Below the pieces are notes generated by a model. The model did not search any database and was not told the DNA's origin. It was given only the letters and a program-made list of their open reading frames with translations. The position numbers and the translations under genes are program-made. A stretch of 29,671 bases of DNA from Ceraceosorus guamensis (Eukaryota; Basidiomycota; Exobasidiomycetes; Ceraceosorales; Ceraceosoraceae), in contig NW_020290140.1 in NCBI RefSeq assembly GCF_003144195.1, forward strand, positions 600-30,270. The letters run 5' to 3'. This document shows positions 10,169 to 23,196 of the stretch, in pieces (position 1 is the first letter of the stretch; the number at the start of each line of letters is the position of its first letter).

Positions 10169-10898
10169 GATGGATGGCTCGCTTGGCGGAGACTGCCTGG
10201 GAGAAGAGTTGTTGAAGGCTTCGCTCCTGTTGCTGTCGGGTTGATGTGCTCGTTGGCGCTGCGCGAGAGGATACGATGATGACGAAGCCACTCACACTCG
10301 CCATTTACTCCCATCGAGTTGCGTGTCCGAGTCAAGAGTCGCAAGTGCGAGTGCGAGTGCGAGGGCGAGGGCGAGGGCGAGTGCGAGGGCGATTGCGAGT
10401 GCGAGGGCGAGGGCGGGTCACAGTGCGAGTCGTGAGCGTGAAGTGATGGAGTCACCGTCACTCACGACTGTGATAGCCAACGAGTCAATGAAGTCACGGA
10501 GTGTGACTCGAGTGCACGCATGCCCGTCCGTGCGAGGTGTGTTTCGGCCGCGGTGGAGCGCCCGCGCGCGTGCCACGGCGAAAGTCCGCGGACATGACCG
10601 ACGGCGGCGTGCACGCGCGCTGCGGTTGGGCCGGTCACGCGCCCACATTCACGATTCATTCTGATTCATGATTCACATTTGATACAAATTCGCGTGATCC
10701 CATAAATATATGCGGTCAGACTTACTCACGCGATCGAGTGCGGCGCGCTACAACCTTTGCTTTGTACTTCCACACTCAAGACTCAAGACTCGCGGCGTCC
10801 ACCTTCAAGGCGTCGGCTGGCTGTGGGATGATGCACTGACCACTCCAGAGACACATTGATTCAGATCGCTGCTGGGTGTAAGCAAGCACGTTTGCATC
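10169..10898. promoter_or_regulatory. Shared divergent promoter region of COG6 and the methyltransferase gene
   Basis: This 730-bp region separates two outward-facing starts. It holds a 12-unit hexanucleotide array (10345-10416), a TATA-like ATAAATATA (10702-10710) 188 bp before the methyltransferase ATG, and several motifs of the dispersed family: ACTCACGACT near 10463, ATTCACGATTCATT near 10642 and CTCAAGACTCAAGACTC near 10774. GAGTCA/TGACTC cores also match the site bound by Gcn4/AP-1-type bZIP factors. Regulation by such a factor is inference. Confidence 0.5.
10345..10416. repeat. Hexanucleotide microsatellite (G[T/G]GCGA)12
   Basis: Twelve consecutive hexamers are mostly GTGCGA or GGGCGA, with one TTGCGA and a final GGGCGG. 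It lies in the leader or promoter of COG6, about 180 bp upstream of the chosen ATG. Confidence 0.9.
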
Positions 10899-12477
10899 AT
10901 GTCGGATCCAAATTTCCCCGCTACAGGTCTACGCATACATCCCTCCGCTCCGGGACGGAGGTGGGGCAAGGCGTCTGCTGCTGAGAAGCCTCTCCGTGCG
11001 GTCGCAGCGGAAGCGGGATCTGACCCCGAGAGCGCAGCAGTGGCAGAAAATGTGCACAACTTGGAAAGGCCTGGCCAGGACTGGAGGACGGACTCGGCGA
11101 CAGACATTCGAGAGTTCGGCATTGCCGGGCGAATCTGGTGAGCGAGGCAGTCACGGCGAGCACATCGCACGTCCCTCGTCAAACTGACAAATCTTCAGAT
11201 CCTCGTGGCGTCCACGCGGCTCAAGGGAAGCAGCGTACCTCATGCAGCTCTATCTGCGGCCCCAACAGCCCGATCGCATAGAGTTCGATCCGCCATGCGA
11301 CCTCTTCGCCAATGACGGTACTCGTGAAACTTTGCGAAACACTGCACGCAGCTCCAACATTGTCGAGCTTGGCAGTGGCGCAGGGTACGTGGGACTGCAC
11401 TTGGCCATCCAGCTCGAGGGCCATCACGCTTCCTCGAGGCAGCGACACATCGCGTCAGATGGTCACGCTTCCTCCTCAACTCTGCCGCACTCACCTGCGA
11501 GATTGTTCCTCACCGACTTGGACAATGTCTGTCCGCTTTTGCGACGAAATGCAGGTCTGGCTGGTTTCGATTCAAGTTCGCAGCGCAAGGAGCACGAAGA
11601 AGCTGCTGCCGTCGATGCTGTCCGCAAGATCAGACGGTCGGTCGAGCTGCACGTCAGGCCGCTTCCATGGGGCTCCTCACCTGCCGTGCAGGCGCTCAAG
11701 GACGAGATCAACGATATACACGATGAGAACAAGCTCACCCACATCGTCTGCTCAGACCTCGTTTACTTTCCCGAATTACTTCCTAGCCTGCTCAGGACGC
11801 TCGTCTGGCTCACCGACTTGGCGTCGCGGTCTGGCTTCGGTGACTCGGCGAAATTGGACAGCGGCGGAAACGCCACAAGTCCGCTGGTGCTAATCTCGTA
11901 CAAAGTGCGGTCTCTGATCAAAGAGCAGCCATTCTGGACAGCGTTCGGAACCTGGTTCGATTTTGAGCCAGTCCGCTTTCGGAAACGCTCGCACACAGGC
12001 TTGCCCTACAATGACGCATCGCCGACGAAGGCGAAAGCTGAACAAGGCATTCGAAGCTTATCAACATCGCAAGATCCTTGGACCGAGTGGGATCGTTTCG
12101 GCCGCAGAAGATCGCACCTTGAACTCGATGAGAGCATCTCAGCTCCAGCTCCAGCTCCAGCACGCCATCTGCATGAGACGCACATCACCACAACACAGGG
12201 AACAGCGCCAGCCTTTGCGACCAGCCAGTCCGACGGCAGCACGCAAGAAGCTCAAGACGAAGAAGACTCAATGTACATATTTGTCGCGCGTAGAAAGGTG
12301 GGGACGCTTGGTTGCCTTCCGGTCGACGACGATGCGATGTTTATGGACGGGTGGAGAGGGCAAAAACCCGCGCGCTGCAGTGCCGAGGTTGTTCAGGATT
12401 CGCCGAGAATATCGCAGTTCACTGAGGGCGCTGACCAATTCGAGTGGCTGCTCATGTCCGAGGCTTCGTGCGAATGA
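10899..12477 (+). CDS. METTL21-like class I methyltransferase, probable protein-lysine methyltransferase
   Basis: Two exons, 10899-11137 and 11226-12477, give 496 residues. The intron (88 nt, GTGAGC...CTCAAG) joins GRIW to EAAYLMQLYL, the conserved (G.)W-x-A-(x)n-YL entry of this family. The more obvious acceptor at 11198 would create a stop at the junction. Motif I is VELGSGAGYVGL (126-137), for S-adenosylmethionine. The acidic strand LTDLDNV and then VCSDLVYFPELLPSLL follow, as in the METTL21/EFM group that methylates lysines on translation factors and chaperones. The target cannot be told from sequence. A Ser/Gln/Ala-rich insertion interrupts the C-terminal part before MYIFVARRK. The first 23 codons recur as a relic at 4637-4703. 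It diverges from COG6 and converges with PAB1. Confidence 0.8.
10921..10965 (+). repeat. 45-bp segment duplicated at 4637-4681 (opposite strand)
   Basis: It lies within exon 1 of the methyltransferase gene and matches the relic at 38 of 45 positions. Both copies start 22 nt after the A of an ATG. Confidence 0.8.
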
Positions 12478-12851
12478 CATTACTTGCCTCTTATTCCTCT
12501 TTTTCCTTGCGTGATATCCGTTTCTCAATCACCATCAGGCGGGCTAAGGTGCCATCTCACCGAACGATTGGAAAGCTTGCTGCATTTTAAAGTATGTAGC
12601 TAAATCTCACGCGAATGATGTTTTCTCAAGGCACAATTCGATTCAGAGCTCGGCTGATGTGCGTACAGCTGCTTCACGTGGATGCGAACGGACACCGGCA
12701 GACGAGACTCGCGCGACGCCGAAAAGCGGGTTGTGGCTGTGTGCAAACAGTCGCGAACGAATGCGCAACGACATGGTGGCTATGGAAGGTGGGCATGGAA
12801 AAGATCGTGACTCGCTTCGTTGCGCGGTCGCTTGATCATGGAGGGAAACAT
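12478..12851. other. Convergent 3' gap between the methyltransferase and PAB1
   Basis: This 374-bp gap must hold both 3' untranslated regions. A T-rich stretch right after the methyltransferase stop (12480-12510) may be part of its 3' end signal. No separate gene is seen. Confidence 0.5.
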
Positions 12852-16500
<3,649 letters not shown>

Positions 16501-16580
16501 GGTTCTATAGTGTAGCGGTTAGCACCTTGGTTTTTGAGATTGAAATACCAATGACCCCGGTTCGAATCCGGGTAGGACCT
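16501..16580 (+). tRNA. tRNA-Gln(UUG) with an 8-nt intron
   Basis: The acceptor stem GGTTCTA pairs with TAGGACC (one T-G pair). The D arm is GTGT...GCAC, the anticodon stem TTGGT pairs with ACCAA, and the T arm is CCCGG-TTCGAAT-CCGGG. The discriminator base is T. The anticodon-loop region is 15 nt, TTTTGA + 8 nt + T, so anticodon TTG is followed one base later by an intron of about 8 nt at the usual 37/38 site. The rest matches eukaryotic glutamine tRNAs. A T7 run follows at 16580-16586. Confidence 0.95.
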
Positions 16581-16586
16581 TTTTTT
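16580..16586 (+). terminator. RNA polymerase III terminator
   Basis: Seven consecutive T residues begin at the tRNA discriminator position, the normal Pol III stop signal. Confidence 0.85.
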
Positions 16587-17839
16587 GCTCCAATTTTGGC
16601 TTTTTTGGCTATTTGACCCCATATTCGAGCTCTACACTAGCAGACGCTTCTTCCTGTACAATCGGCAGCAAGATTGAGTCCGAATTGATGGAGAAAGGAG
16701 CATTTTTAGTCATCGGACACGCGCCAATGTGCGAAAAACGCGTCATCGGACACGCGCGCGCACGCACGCGTTCAAGTGCGACATACTCACAATTGAGTAC
16801 GATGAATACGAGTCGCAGCGCTGAGAGACGAGTCGCGCTTCACGAGGGCTGCAAAGTCATGCTCGACATCCAGGATTCACTTGCCGTCGCTTGTCCGTTG
16901 CGCCTTGCTGGCGTCGGCAGCATTGAGCAGGAAAGGCGGAGCACGAGGTACCCGCTCGACCTGGCCGCGGCAATGAGGCGTAGGTGGCGCGATCACCCAC
17001 GTACCTGATGAGGCTTTCGCAACAATTCCGCCCAACTCCTCATCTCCGAACCGCACGGGAGACTGGTATCAGAGTCTGCGCTCGCTTCACGCTCGAAGGG
17101 CGTCGGTAATGCTCCGTGGCAAGACCCGGGCGTCTAGACAGCGTCACTCAAACCCGGCCGGGCAATGACGGTGCGACGCGTTTGAAGCACACAAACAACA
17201 TCTATAGAAATCAACCATTGTGTCAATCTCGTATGCGCTCATGCCTCATGTGAGGATGGGCAGCTCGGCATCGATACACGAACAAAATTCGATTGCCTCG
17301 ACTCAGCCCAGACCATATCGCTCGTGCCTTTGCTCTCTGGGAGGGCCAGGCGATTCCACCTCCGCAGAAGTCGACTCTCGCTTGACGATCGTCTGCGATC
17401 TGATTCGCAGACAATCCCCTCGAATTCTCAACGTGCTTGCAAAGCCCAGCTCAGCTCAGCCTTGACGAAATGTAGAGATAAGGGTGACGTCGGAATATCT
17501 CCGCTAGTATTCTGGATGTTGAGAGATGGCGATGTAGGTTCTCTTGGCGCTGGTGGTTACCGATTGAAAAGGCATCTTCGTGTCCCATGATGGTGCTTGC
17601 GGCTGTCCTTATCACGAGCATTGGTCATGCAATCAATGACAACGTGCTAGTATGAGGCCGTCGACAGAGGTAAGCAGGTCGGTAGGAAGTCTGGCTTGCG
17701 CTCTTTGGTTTGGGGCGACGTCTGTTCGGCGTTACGGACACAGCAGCATCAGGAGCAAGATTCTGATTGCCGTAGTCGCAGCTAGCCTTGCGACCATTTG
17801 GCAAAGACGCGAAGACGGACCGGGTTTCTTGAATGCGGA
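16587..17839. other. Intergenic stretch, no supported gene
   Basis: A 16-bp direct repeat, GTCATCGGACACGCGC, occurs at 16709-16724 and 16742-16757, followed by a GC-alternating run. Plus-strand frames near 16613-17008 and 17220-17465 lack convincing starts or domains. The 3' untranslated region of the Mediator gene must lie at the right end. Confidence 0.4.
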
Positions 17840-18969
17840 TCAACCTACTTCGACATCCTCCATTTCCGCATCTTCCTCCGCTCCGCCACCGTCTGACTTT
17901 TTGGGCGGTGTTCCGAGCGTTTCTGAGATTCGATCATCAAGTCCTGCCATCACATCGTCAGCTTGCGCTATCTGCGTTGCGCTTTGCACGGCTGTGTCGT
18001 TTGCGTTGGAAGCACCAGCCTGCGTTGCAGATGATGGCTGAGCAGGACCACTTTCTAATGACTCTGCTGCTGGCTCCGCATCTTGCCCAAGGACCAAAGA
18101 ATCACGCTGCGCTGCGCCAACGAGTCCAGCGATCGCTGCTGCTGCACCGCGATCTCCTGTGAAGCTCTCCACCTCCTCATCCGAGCGCAATTCTCCCTCA
18201 CTTTCCTGCTCAACCTCCACAGCATCGAAGACCTGTTCCAAGCCCAGCGATGCGAGAAGCTGGAAACACTTTTTGCGCTCTTCTTTTGTGGCACCAATCA
18301 AGCGTCGCGCTTCCTCGTTGGGTGTTACAGTGGTCGCGACGAAGTGATTGGCCGTCGATTCTGTCTCGTGTGAGCTCGACGAGTGGTATTGCACCTCTGC
18401 AGAGGAGCTGTCGACGACTTCGAGCGAGTTGATGAGGGACAGCTTGAGAGCATGCGAGAGGAGCGTTAATGATTGAGCTGCTCTGACCTGCGCGTGGAGA
18501 GCGGGGGCAAGCGAGTTTCAGTGAGAGGCAGAGGGTGGGAGGGGAGGGGAGGGGAGGGGAATGGTGAGGGAGAGAGAGAGAGAGCGCAAGGGCTGAGCGA
18601 CACACGAGTCTGGGTGCGATGACTGACCATGTTGTGCGCTCTCGCCTCTGCCTCTATGCCATCCTGCGTAGCTTGATAAGCATCCTTGTCCCTGATCTGC
18701 AATGTGTGGAATGGGTGAACCCGGGTAGCGAGATGAAGATGTTGAGCATAGAGACCCGCATGTATGCGCCTCGCCTCGCCTCGCCTCGCCAGGCATGAGC
18801 AGAGCAGAGTGCACGCATAACTCGGACTCGGAATCGGACTCACAGCTGCCAGGCCCACAATGTCGCGAAAGGAATCCATGAGAGAGGCGATGTCGTCGTC
18901 GATCGACTTGTTGACCCTTTCCGCCACGACGTCCACAAGCTCCTTGGCCTTGGCCTTCGAAGAGCTCAT
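17840..18969 (-). CDS. MED22: Mediator of RNA polymerase II transcription subunit 22
   Basis: Med22 (yeast Srb6) sits in the Mediator head module and links activators to RNA polymerase II. Exons 18969-18844, 18696-18628 and 18487-17840 give 280 residues, all phase-0 junctions with GTGAGT/GTCAGT donors. The conserved part is the first ~85 residues: VNKSIDDDIASLMDSFRDIV in exon 1, DKDAYQATQDGIEAEARAHN in exon 2, and MVRAAQSLTLLSHALK across the exon 2/3 boundary. This is the usual two-helix pattern of the family. The remaining ~195 residues are acidic and Ser/Ala-rich, ending AEEDAEMEDVEVG, longer than in animal Med22 (about 140-200 residues). Family assignment rests on this short helical region, so it is strong but not certain. 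It diverges from RIO1. Confidence 0.8.
18531..18584. repeat. (GGGGA)n and (GA)n tract inside MED22 intron 2
   Basis: The top strand has repeated GGGGA (18531-18560) and then a GA run (18570-18584). In the transcript (minus strand) this is a long C/T tract leading to the exon 3 acceptor, so it acts as an oversized polypyrimidine tract. The G-rich strand could form a quadruplex. Confidence 0.8.
18767..18790. repeat. (CGCCT)~5 microsatellite in MED22 intron 1
   Basis: Just under five perfect CGCCT units lie within the first intron of the Mediator gene. Confidence 0.9.
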
Positions 18970-19673
18970 CCTCGCGCGCCTACCCCGTCTCGCCTCACAA
19001 TGACGCGTGTGCGTGTGCGTGTGAGTGTGAGTGCGTTGGAAGCTGATTGAATGACGAGTCGTGGATGGAGATCACGAGCCCGAGTCACAGTTGCGTGTAC
19101 CTCGTACGCTTCGTTTTGCTTTGCTGTGCGAGAGATGCACATGCAGCACCCGCACGCTCATCGATCGGCAACTCGTGACTAATTATTTTGATTCCAAGCG
19201 CGCGCCTTGTCACGCCTGACTGCCTGTGCGCGCCCGCGCGCACGGGGCATGTGGAATCTTTGTCACGTGCCAAACAGCAAACGTAAAATTGATTCCGATT
19301 CATTGATTCTGATTCTTGATTCAAGATATGAGTCCAAAATTTGGAAAAGAGGCAAGCTGCAGGCCGCGGTAGCCGAGGGTGCACTCGTGACTCCATCTCG
19401 ATCAAGGGTCATCAGCAGCAAGCAGGCGACGTGCAATTTGAACCCAGCACAGCTCAAGCCTCATCACTTACGACTACGACTACGACTACGACTGAGACAC
19501 CGACGCTGTCGCGAGAGCACGCAGGTAGCTATCGAGCCAACTAACTACATTCGCACTCAGCCTTCATTGCGCACACATCCCCACCCTCCAGCCCATCGTG
19601 GCTGCCCCAAGGCCCCGTAGTACTCACAGTCACCGCCATTATTGCCGCTGCCACTGCCACATCGAGCTGAGTG
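18970..19673. promoter_or_regulatory. Divergent promoter region of MED22 and RIO1
   Basis: A 704-bp gap between outward-facing genes. It carries a GTGTGC run (about 19005-19032), dispersed-family motifs (ACTCGTGACT near 19164 and 19384; GATTCATTGATTCTGATTCTTGATTC near 19300) and the hexamer array at 19469-19492. No gene is seen. Confidence 0.5.
19469..19492. repeat. (TACGAC)4 microsatellite
   Basis: Four perfect hexamers about 180 bp upstream of the RIO1 start. Confidence 0.9.
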
Positions 19674-22366
19674 ATGTTGCTAGAAGCTCAAGCTCGAACA
19701 TCGCTGCCTCTCAGCTCCATCAAAGCTTCTCCTTCCGCTTCACAATTCTCCGACGCTCCCGATGACGAAACTCTGCCGCTAGACGTGGACATCCATACGC
19801 GCTCCTCGTATCCTCGGTCTGTCGCTGACGATGCGCTTCACGGAGAGGAGAAGGATGATGAGGAGATGGAGGAGGAGGAGGAGGAGGGCGGCGCGTACGA
19901 TGAGGACCTGAGGAAGTGGTATGAGGAACATGGTATCGATCCGAACGATGCTGATCAGCAGGAAGAGCTAGAGCACGAGGAGAGCGAAATCAGCAGCTTT
20001 GGGAAAGTCGAGGATGCAGACTGGGACTTGGCCAGAGGAGGTGAGGCAGCATGAGCGGGGAGAAATTCGGACGCATACACGCCACCAGAGTCGTTGTCTG
20101 GCAGACAAGGCTGGGCGTGCGGTGTGGATGCCGGCGCATACGTGCTCACTCGTCCCTCCCTTTCTCTCTCTCTCTCTCTCTCTCTCTTTCTTCCTGCTCC
20201 CCCTTTTCACCAGACTTTACCAAAGCGTACAACCGGTCAAGGCAGCTCGCTCGCGTAGGCCAACAGATGAGCGGAGGTGCGGTCAATCAATCAAAGGCGG
20301 ACGGAAGCACGCAGGGCAATGCTCAGTCGCGATCCACCACAGCAGTGCCATTGCCCGCGATGAACCGAGCGGGTGGCGCGACTTCGAAGGCCCCTCCTCC
20401 CAAAGCGCATACAGGCAGATCTGCGGCCGACGTCGCACGTAGTAGTGCCCCTTCAGACGCAGCCTCGAGCGTGGAAAGCTGCGAGCCTCCGCGCATTGTT
20501 ACGCTGCAAACCTTGGGCCTAGGCGCATCCGCACTCCAACCAAGCGCTTCGACTCTCTCTTCCCTCTCCTCTCGTCTGCAGATCTTGCAAGCCTACGATC
20601 CGTCTTCGAGCGCAGGGGGCGCTCTATCTACCAACGTTCCCCGTAAAGGGGCGCTGGGCGTTGGTGGGATCAGAAAGGTCAGGGACAAGTCGGATAGAGC
20701 GACGAAGCAGCAAGTGCTGGATCCTAGAACGCTCACCATCCTCTTCAAGATGCTCAACAAGGGCACGCTAGAGCGGATCGACGGGGTGGTCAGCACGGGC
20801 AAAGAGGCGAATGTGTACCATGCGACGACGCCCGCTCCTGCCAGAGGAGATGAGGTCGATGACCAGACTAAACACGCTAGCGTCATGCACCATCCATCAA
20901 ACGGCCACCTGGCAGGAGGAGGCAATGTAGCTCTGAAGATTTTCAAAACCTCCATCTTGGTCTTCAAAGATCGCGACCGCTACGTCTCGGGGGAGTTCCG
21001 CTTTCGACATGGTTACGCTCGCCACAATCCTCGCAAGATGGTCAAGATGTGGGCAGAGAAGGAGGCGCGGAATCTAAAGAGGCTGGTCAGTGCGGGTATA
21101 CGTTGTCCTAGACCTATCGAGCTGAGAGACCACGTGCTGGTCATGCAGTTCCTGGGAGGCAAAGACGGCTGGGCGAGCCCAAGATTGAAGGATGCGGAGG
21201 AATTGGTGGATCAGCAGGAAAGTGGGACCTGGGAGCGACTTTACAGGGAATGCGTGACTGCCATGAGGGTCATGTACCACGCGTGTCATCTCGTACACGC
21301 AGATCTCAGCGAGTACAATGTTCTGTAAGTACTGCGGACACCTTGCTGCTGAGAGCCTTGCCCGCTCACTCATCTTTCCCCTCGTCGGCACACGCAATTG
21401 TCAACCAGATACCACGATTCGCATTTATACATCATCGACGTGGGTCAAAGTGTCGAGCACGACCACCCCTCCGCCTTTGACTTCCTCCGAGCAGACATTT
21501 CGCACGTTGATGATTACTTCAAGAAGCGCGGTGGGGTCAAGACTTTGGGTCTGCGGAGGACATTCGATTGGATCATTAGAAATCCAGCAGGCAGGCGAAG
21601 TGGCGGTAGAGCAGGATTGGAAAAGGAGGGAGACGACTATGATAATTTTGTTCGGGCAGAAGATGTGGGCAACAGATTTTTTGAGGTCTGTCAAGAGGAC
21701 CAAAAGGATCCAAGGGGTGACAAAATTTTGGTTTTTGATCGTCAAGGTGATCAGCTGGCTACGACTGCCGTGCCAATCCGCGGACCTTTTGCTACCATCG
21801 AAGTCTACGATCGTCTCCCTGGAGAAAGCGATGAGCAGCTACTGCGCGAGCTCGAAGGCATCATGGATAAAGAGGCCGAGCTCGACGATCTTGCAGACTC
21901 GGCACTAGAGTTGAGCGTCGGCGGTGCCAGCACAAGTGCCCGAGCGCACCCAAGACATGATGAGAAAGAATCGGACGAGGCGGTTTTCAAATCCTCTTAT
22001 ATCCCTCGAACGCTAGATGAAGTCTATGATCCAGAGAGGGACACGGACATTGTCAAGGCAGGGGGTGGTCAAGATCTCATCTACGCCAACGTGACGGGTC
22101 TACCAGCTTCGAAAGATCGGGACTACATCCAGCCGAATTTGCAAGCGAGTTCCAACGAATCTGAGGACGAAGGATCCGAGGACGAGTCTTCTTCGGACGA
22201 CGAAGGACACGCGCATGCGCCGAGAGGACATAGGCACGAGGATAGGGATGCGAAGAAGGAGAGGAAGAATGCGGTCAAGGAAGCTCAGAGAGAGAAGAGG
22301 AAGAGCAAGATGCCTAAAAAGGTCAAGGAGGCTCATTTGAGAAAGAAGAGTGGCAAGCGGAAGTGA
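19674..22366 (+). CDS. RIO1: RIO1 atypical serine kinase/ATPase
   Basis: RIO1 acts in the last cytoplasmic steps of 40S subunit maturation. Exons 19674-20040, 20214-21324 and 21409-22366 give 811 residues. ATG 19674 directly follows an in-frame GTG, and the ATG is the true start. The acidic N terminus (a Glu run, then [17 protein letters not shown]) and a Ser/Ala-rich linker precede the RIO domain. The flexible nucleotide loop [11 protein letters not shown] is at 316-326, and [19 protein letters not shown] at about 361-379 holds the ATP-contact lysine. The catalytic loop HADLSEYN is at 484-491 (Asp 486), and the metal-binding [13 protein letters not shown] has Asp 503. Intron 2 splits the codon just after SEYNV. 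The tail is acidic, then Lys/Arg-rich. A ~25-residue His/Asp/Gly insertion separates the nucleotide loop from VALKIF. Yeast Rio1 has 484 residues, so this is long. Confidence 0.96.
20163..20187 (+). repeat. (TC)12 tract in RIO1 intron 1
   Basis: A dinucleotide run ends 26 nt before the CACCAG acceptor of RIO1 exon 2. It probably serves as the polypyrimidine tract. Confidence 0.85.
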
Positions 22367-23196
22367 GCTTGCATGGACCGCCTTGCTGCATCGTGATAGC
22401 GTTCTGCCTAAGGAAGACTTGGGGAAGTTCAGCCTGGCATTCCTCCATGTATTTGTATCGCGTGCAATGGCCCATGCTTGCCAGGAAGCAAGCTCAAGAC
22501 AAACACAATGCCGTTCCGAAGTGTCTTGATATTCTGGGCGATGCAATCGATGCTGATGCACAAACCCCGCACCCACCTCACAATGTGAATAGTGCATTCC
22601 GTCGTGGATCTTCATCAGCCAATTTCAGCAGACGCCGGGGCGCCGGGAGCGTGGGAACGTCCACTCCGATAGTGATCGCGCTACTGCCGCGCTAAGGATG
22701 CGGCCTGTGCCCGACGCTTGGCTGCCTTTTGAGACGCACGAGCATGTGTGCGCCGCGCCACCTCCCGCACCGTCCCTGCAGCACCTCCACTCACCATGCA
22801 GCGCTACTGCGCGCGCACTTTGCCCCATGCAGCAGCAGCTAGCGGACCGGCTAGACCGCCAAGCGGACCCCGCTTTCTTTTCAGACCGGGCAGACCTGAT
22901 GAGCGCTTCTTGTGTGGATGGGACGTTGGAGCTCGAGCCCGCTTTCAGAGAGTCCAACCCGTGTGATTGGATTCGGACATGTCCTCGCAATCACCGGCAA
23001 AGTTTGGCTCCAATCACAATTACAATCACAATCACACTCGGAAGCGCACGCTTGGCACTGATGCGCTCGCGAAGCAAGTAGATGGTTCGATGCGGTCCGC
23101 ATCTTCTAACCACCTTCATTCACCTTTGTGCCTATTGCACCAAGTCTTTTCTTCCACACGCACCTCTGACCTGCCTGATCCTAAGGAATCGCAACC
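22367..23196. promoter_or_regulatory. RIO1 3' region and promoter of the acyl-CoA synthetase gene
   Basis: 830 bp without a firm gene. A run of AATCAC-type repeats (23008-23036) belongs to the intergenic motif family. On the minus strand a short Ala/Arg-rich frame ending QKAAKRRAQAASLARQ (stop near 22693) is open, but no start or splice model supports it. Confidence 0.4.

Noticed and set aside
10169-10304. Longer N terminus of COG6 from 10291 or 10304
   Set aside because: The in-frame start at 10291 is a GTG directly after a stop codon, and 10304 is in another frame. The first in-frame ATG is at 10168.
11138-11198. Intron of the methyltransferase gene ending at 11198 (TTCAG)
   Set aside because: That acceptor makes a TGA codon across the junction. 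The acceptor at 11225 restores W-EAAYL, matching the family.
22640-22990. Possible small Ala/Arg-rich gene on the minus strand
   Set aside because: Protein-like stretches occur in different frames, but every splice that joins them needs an atypical donor or an impossibly short intron.
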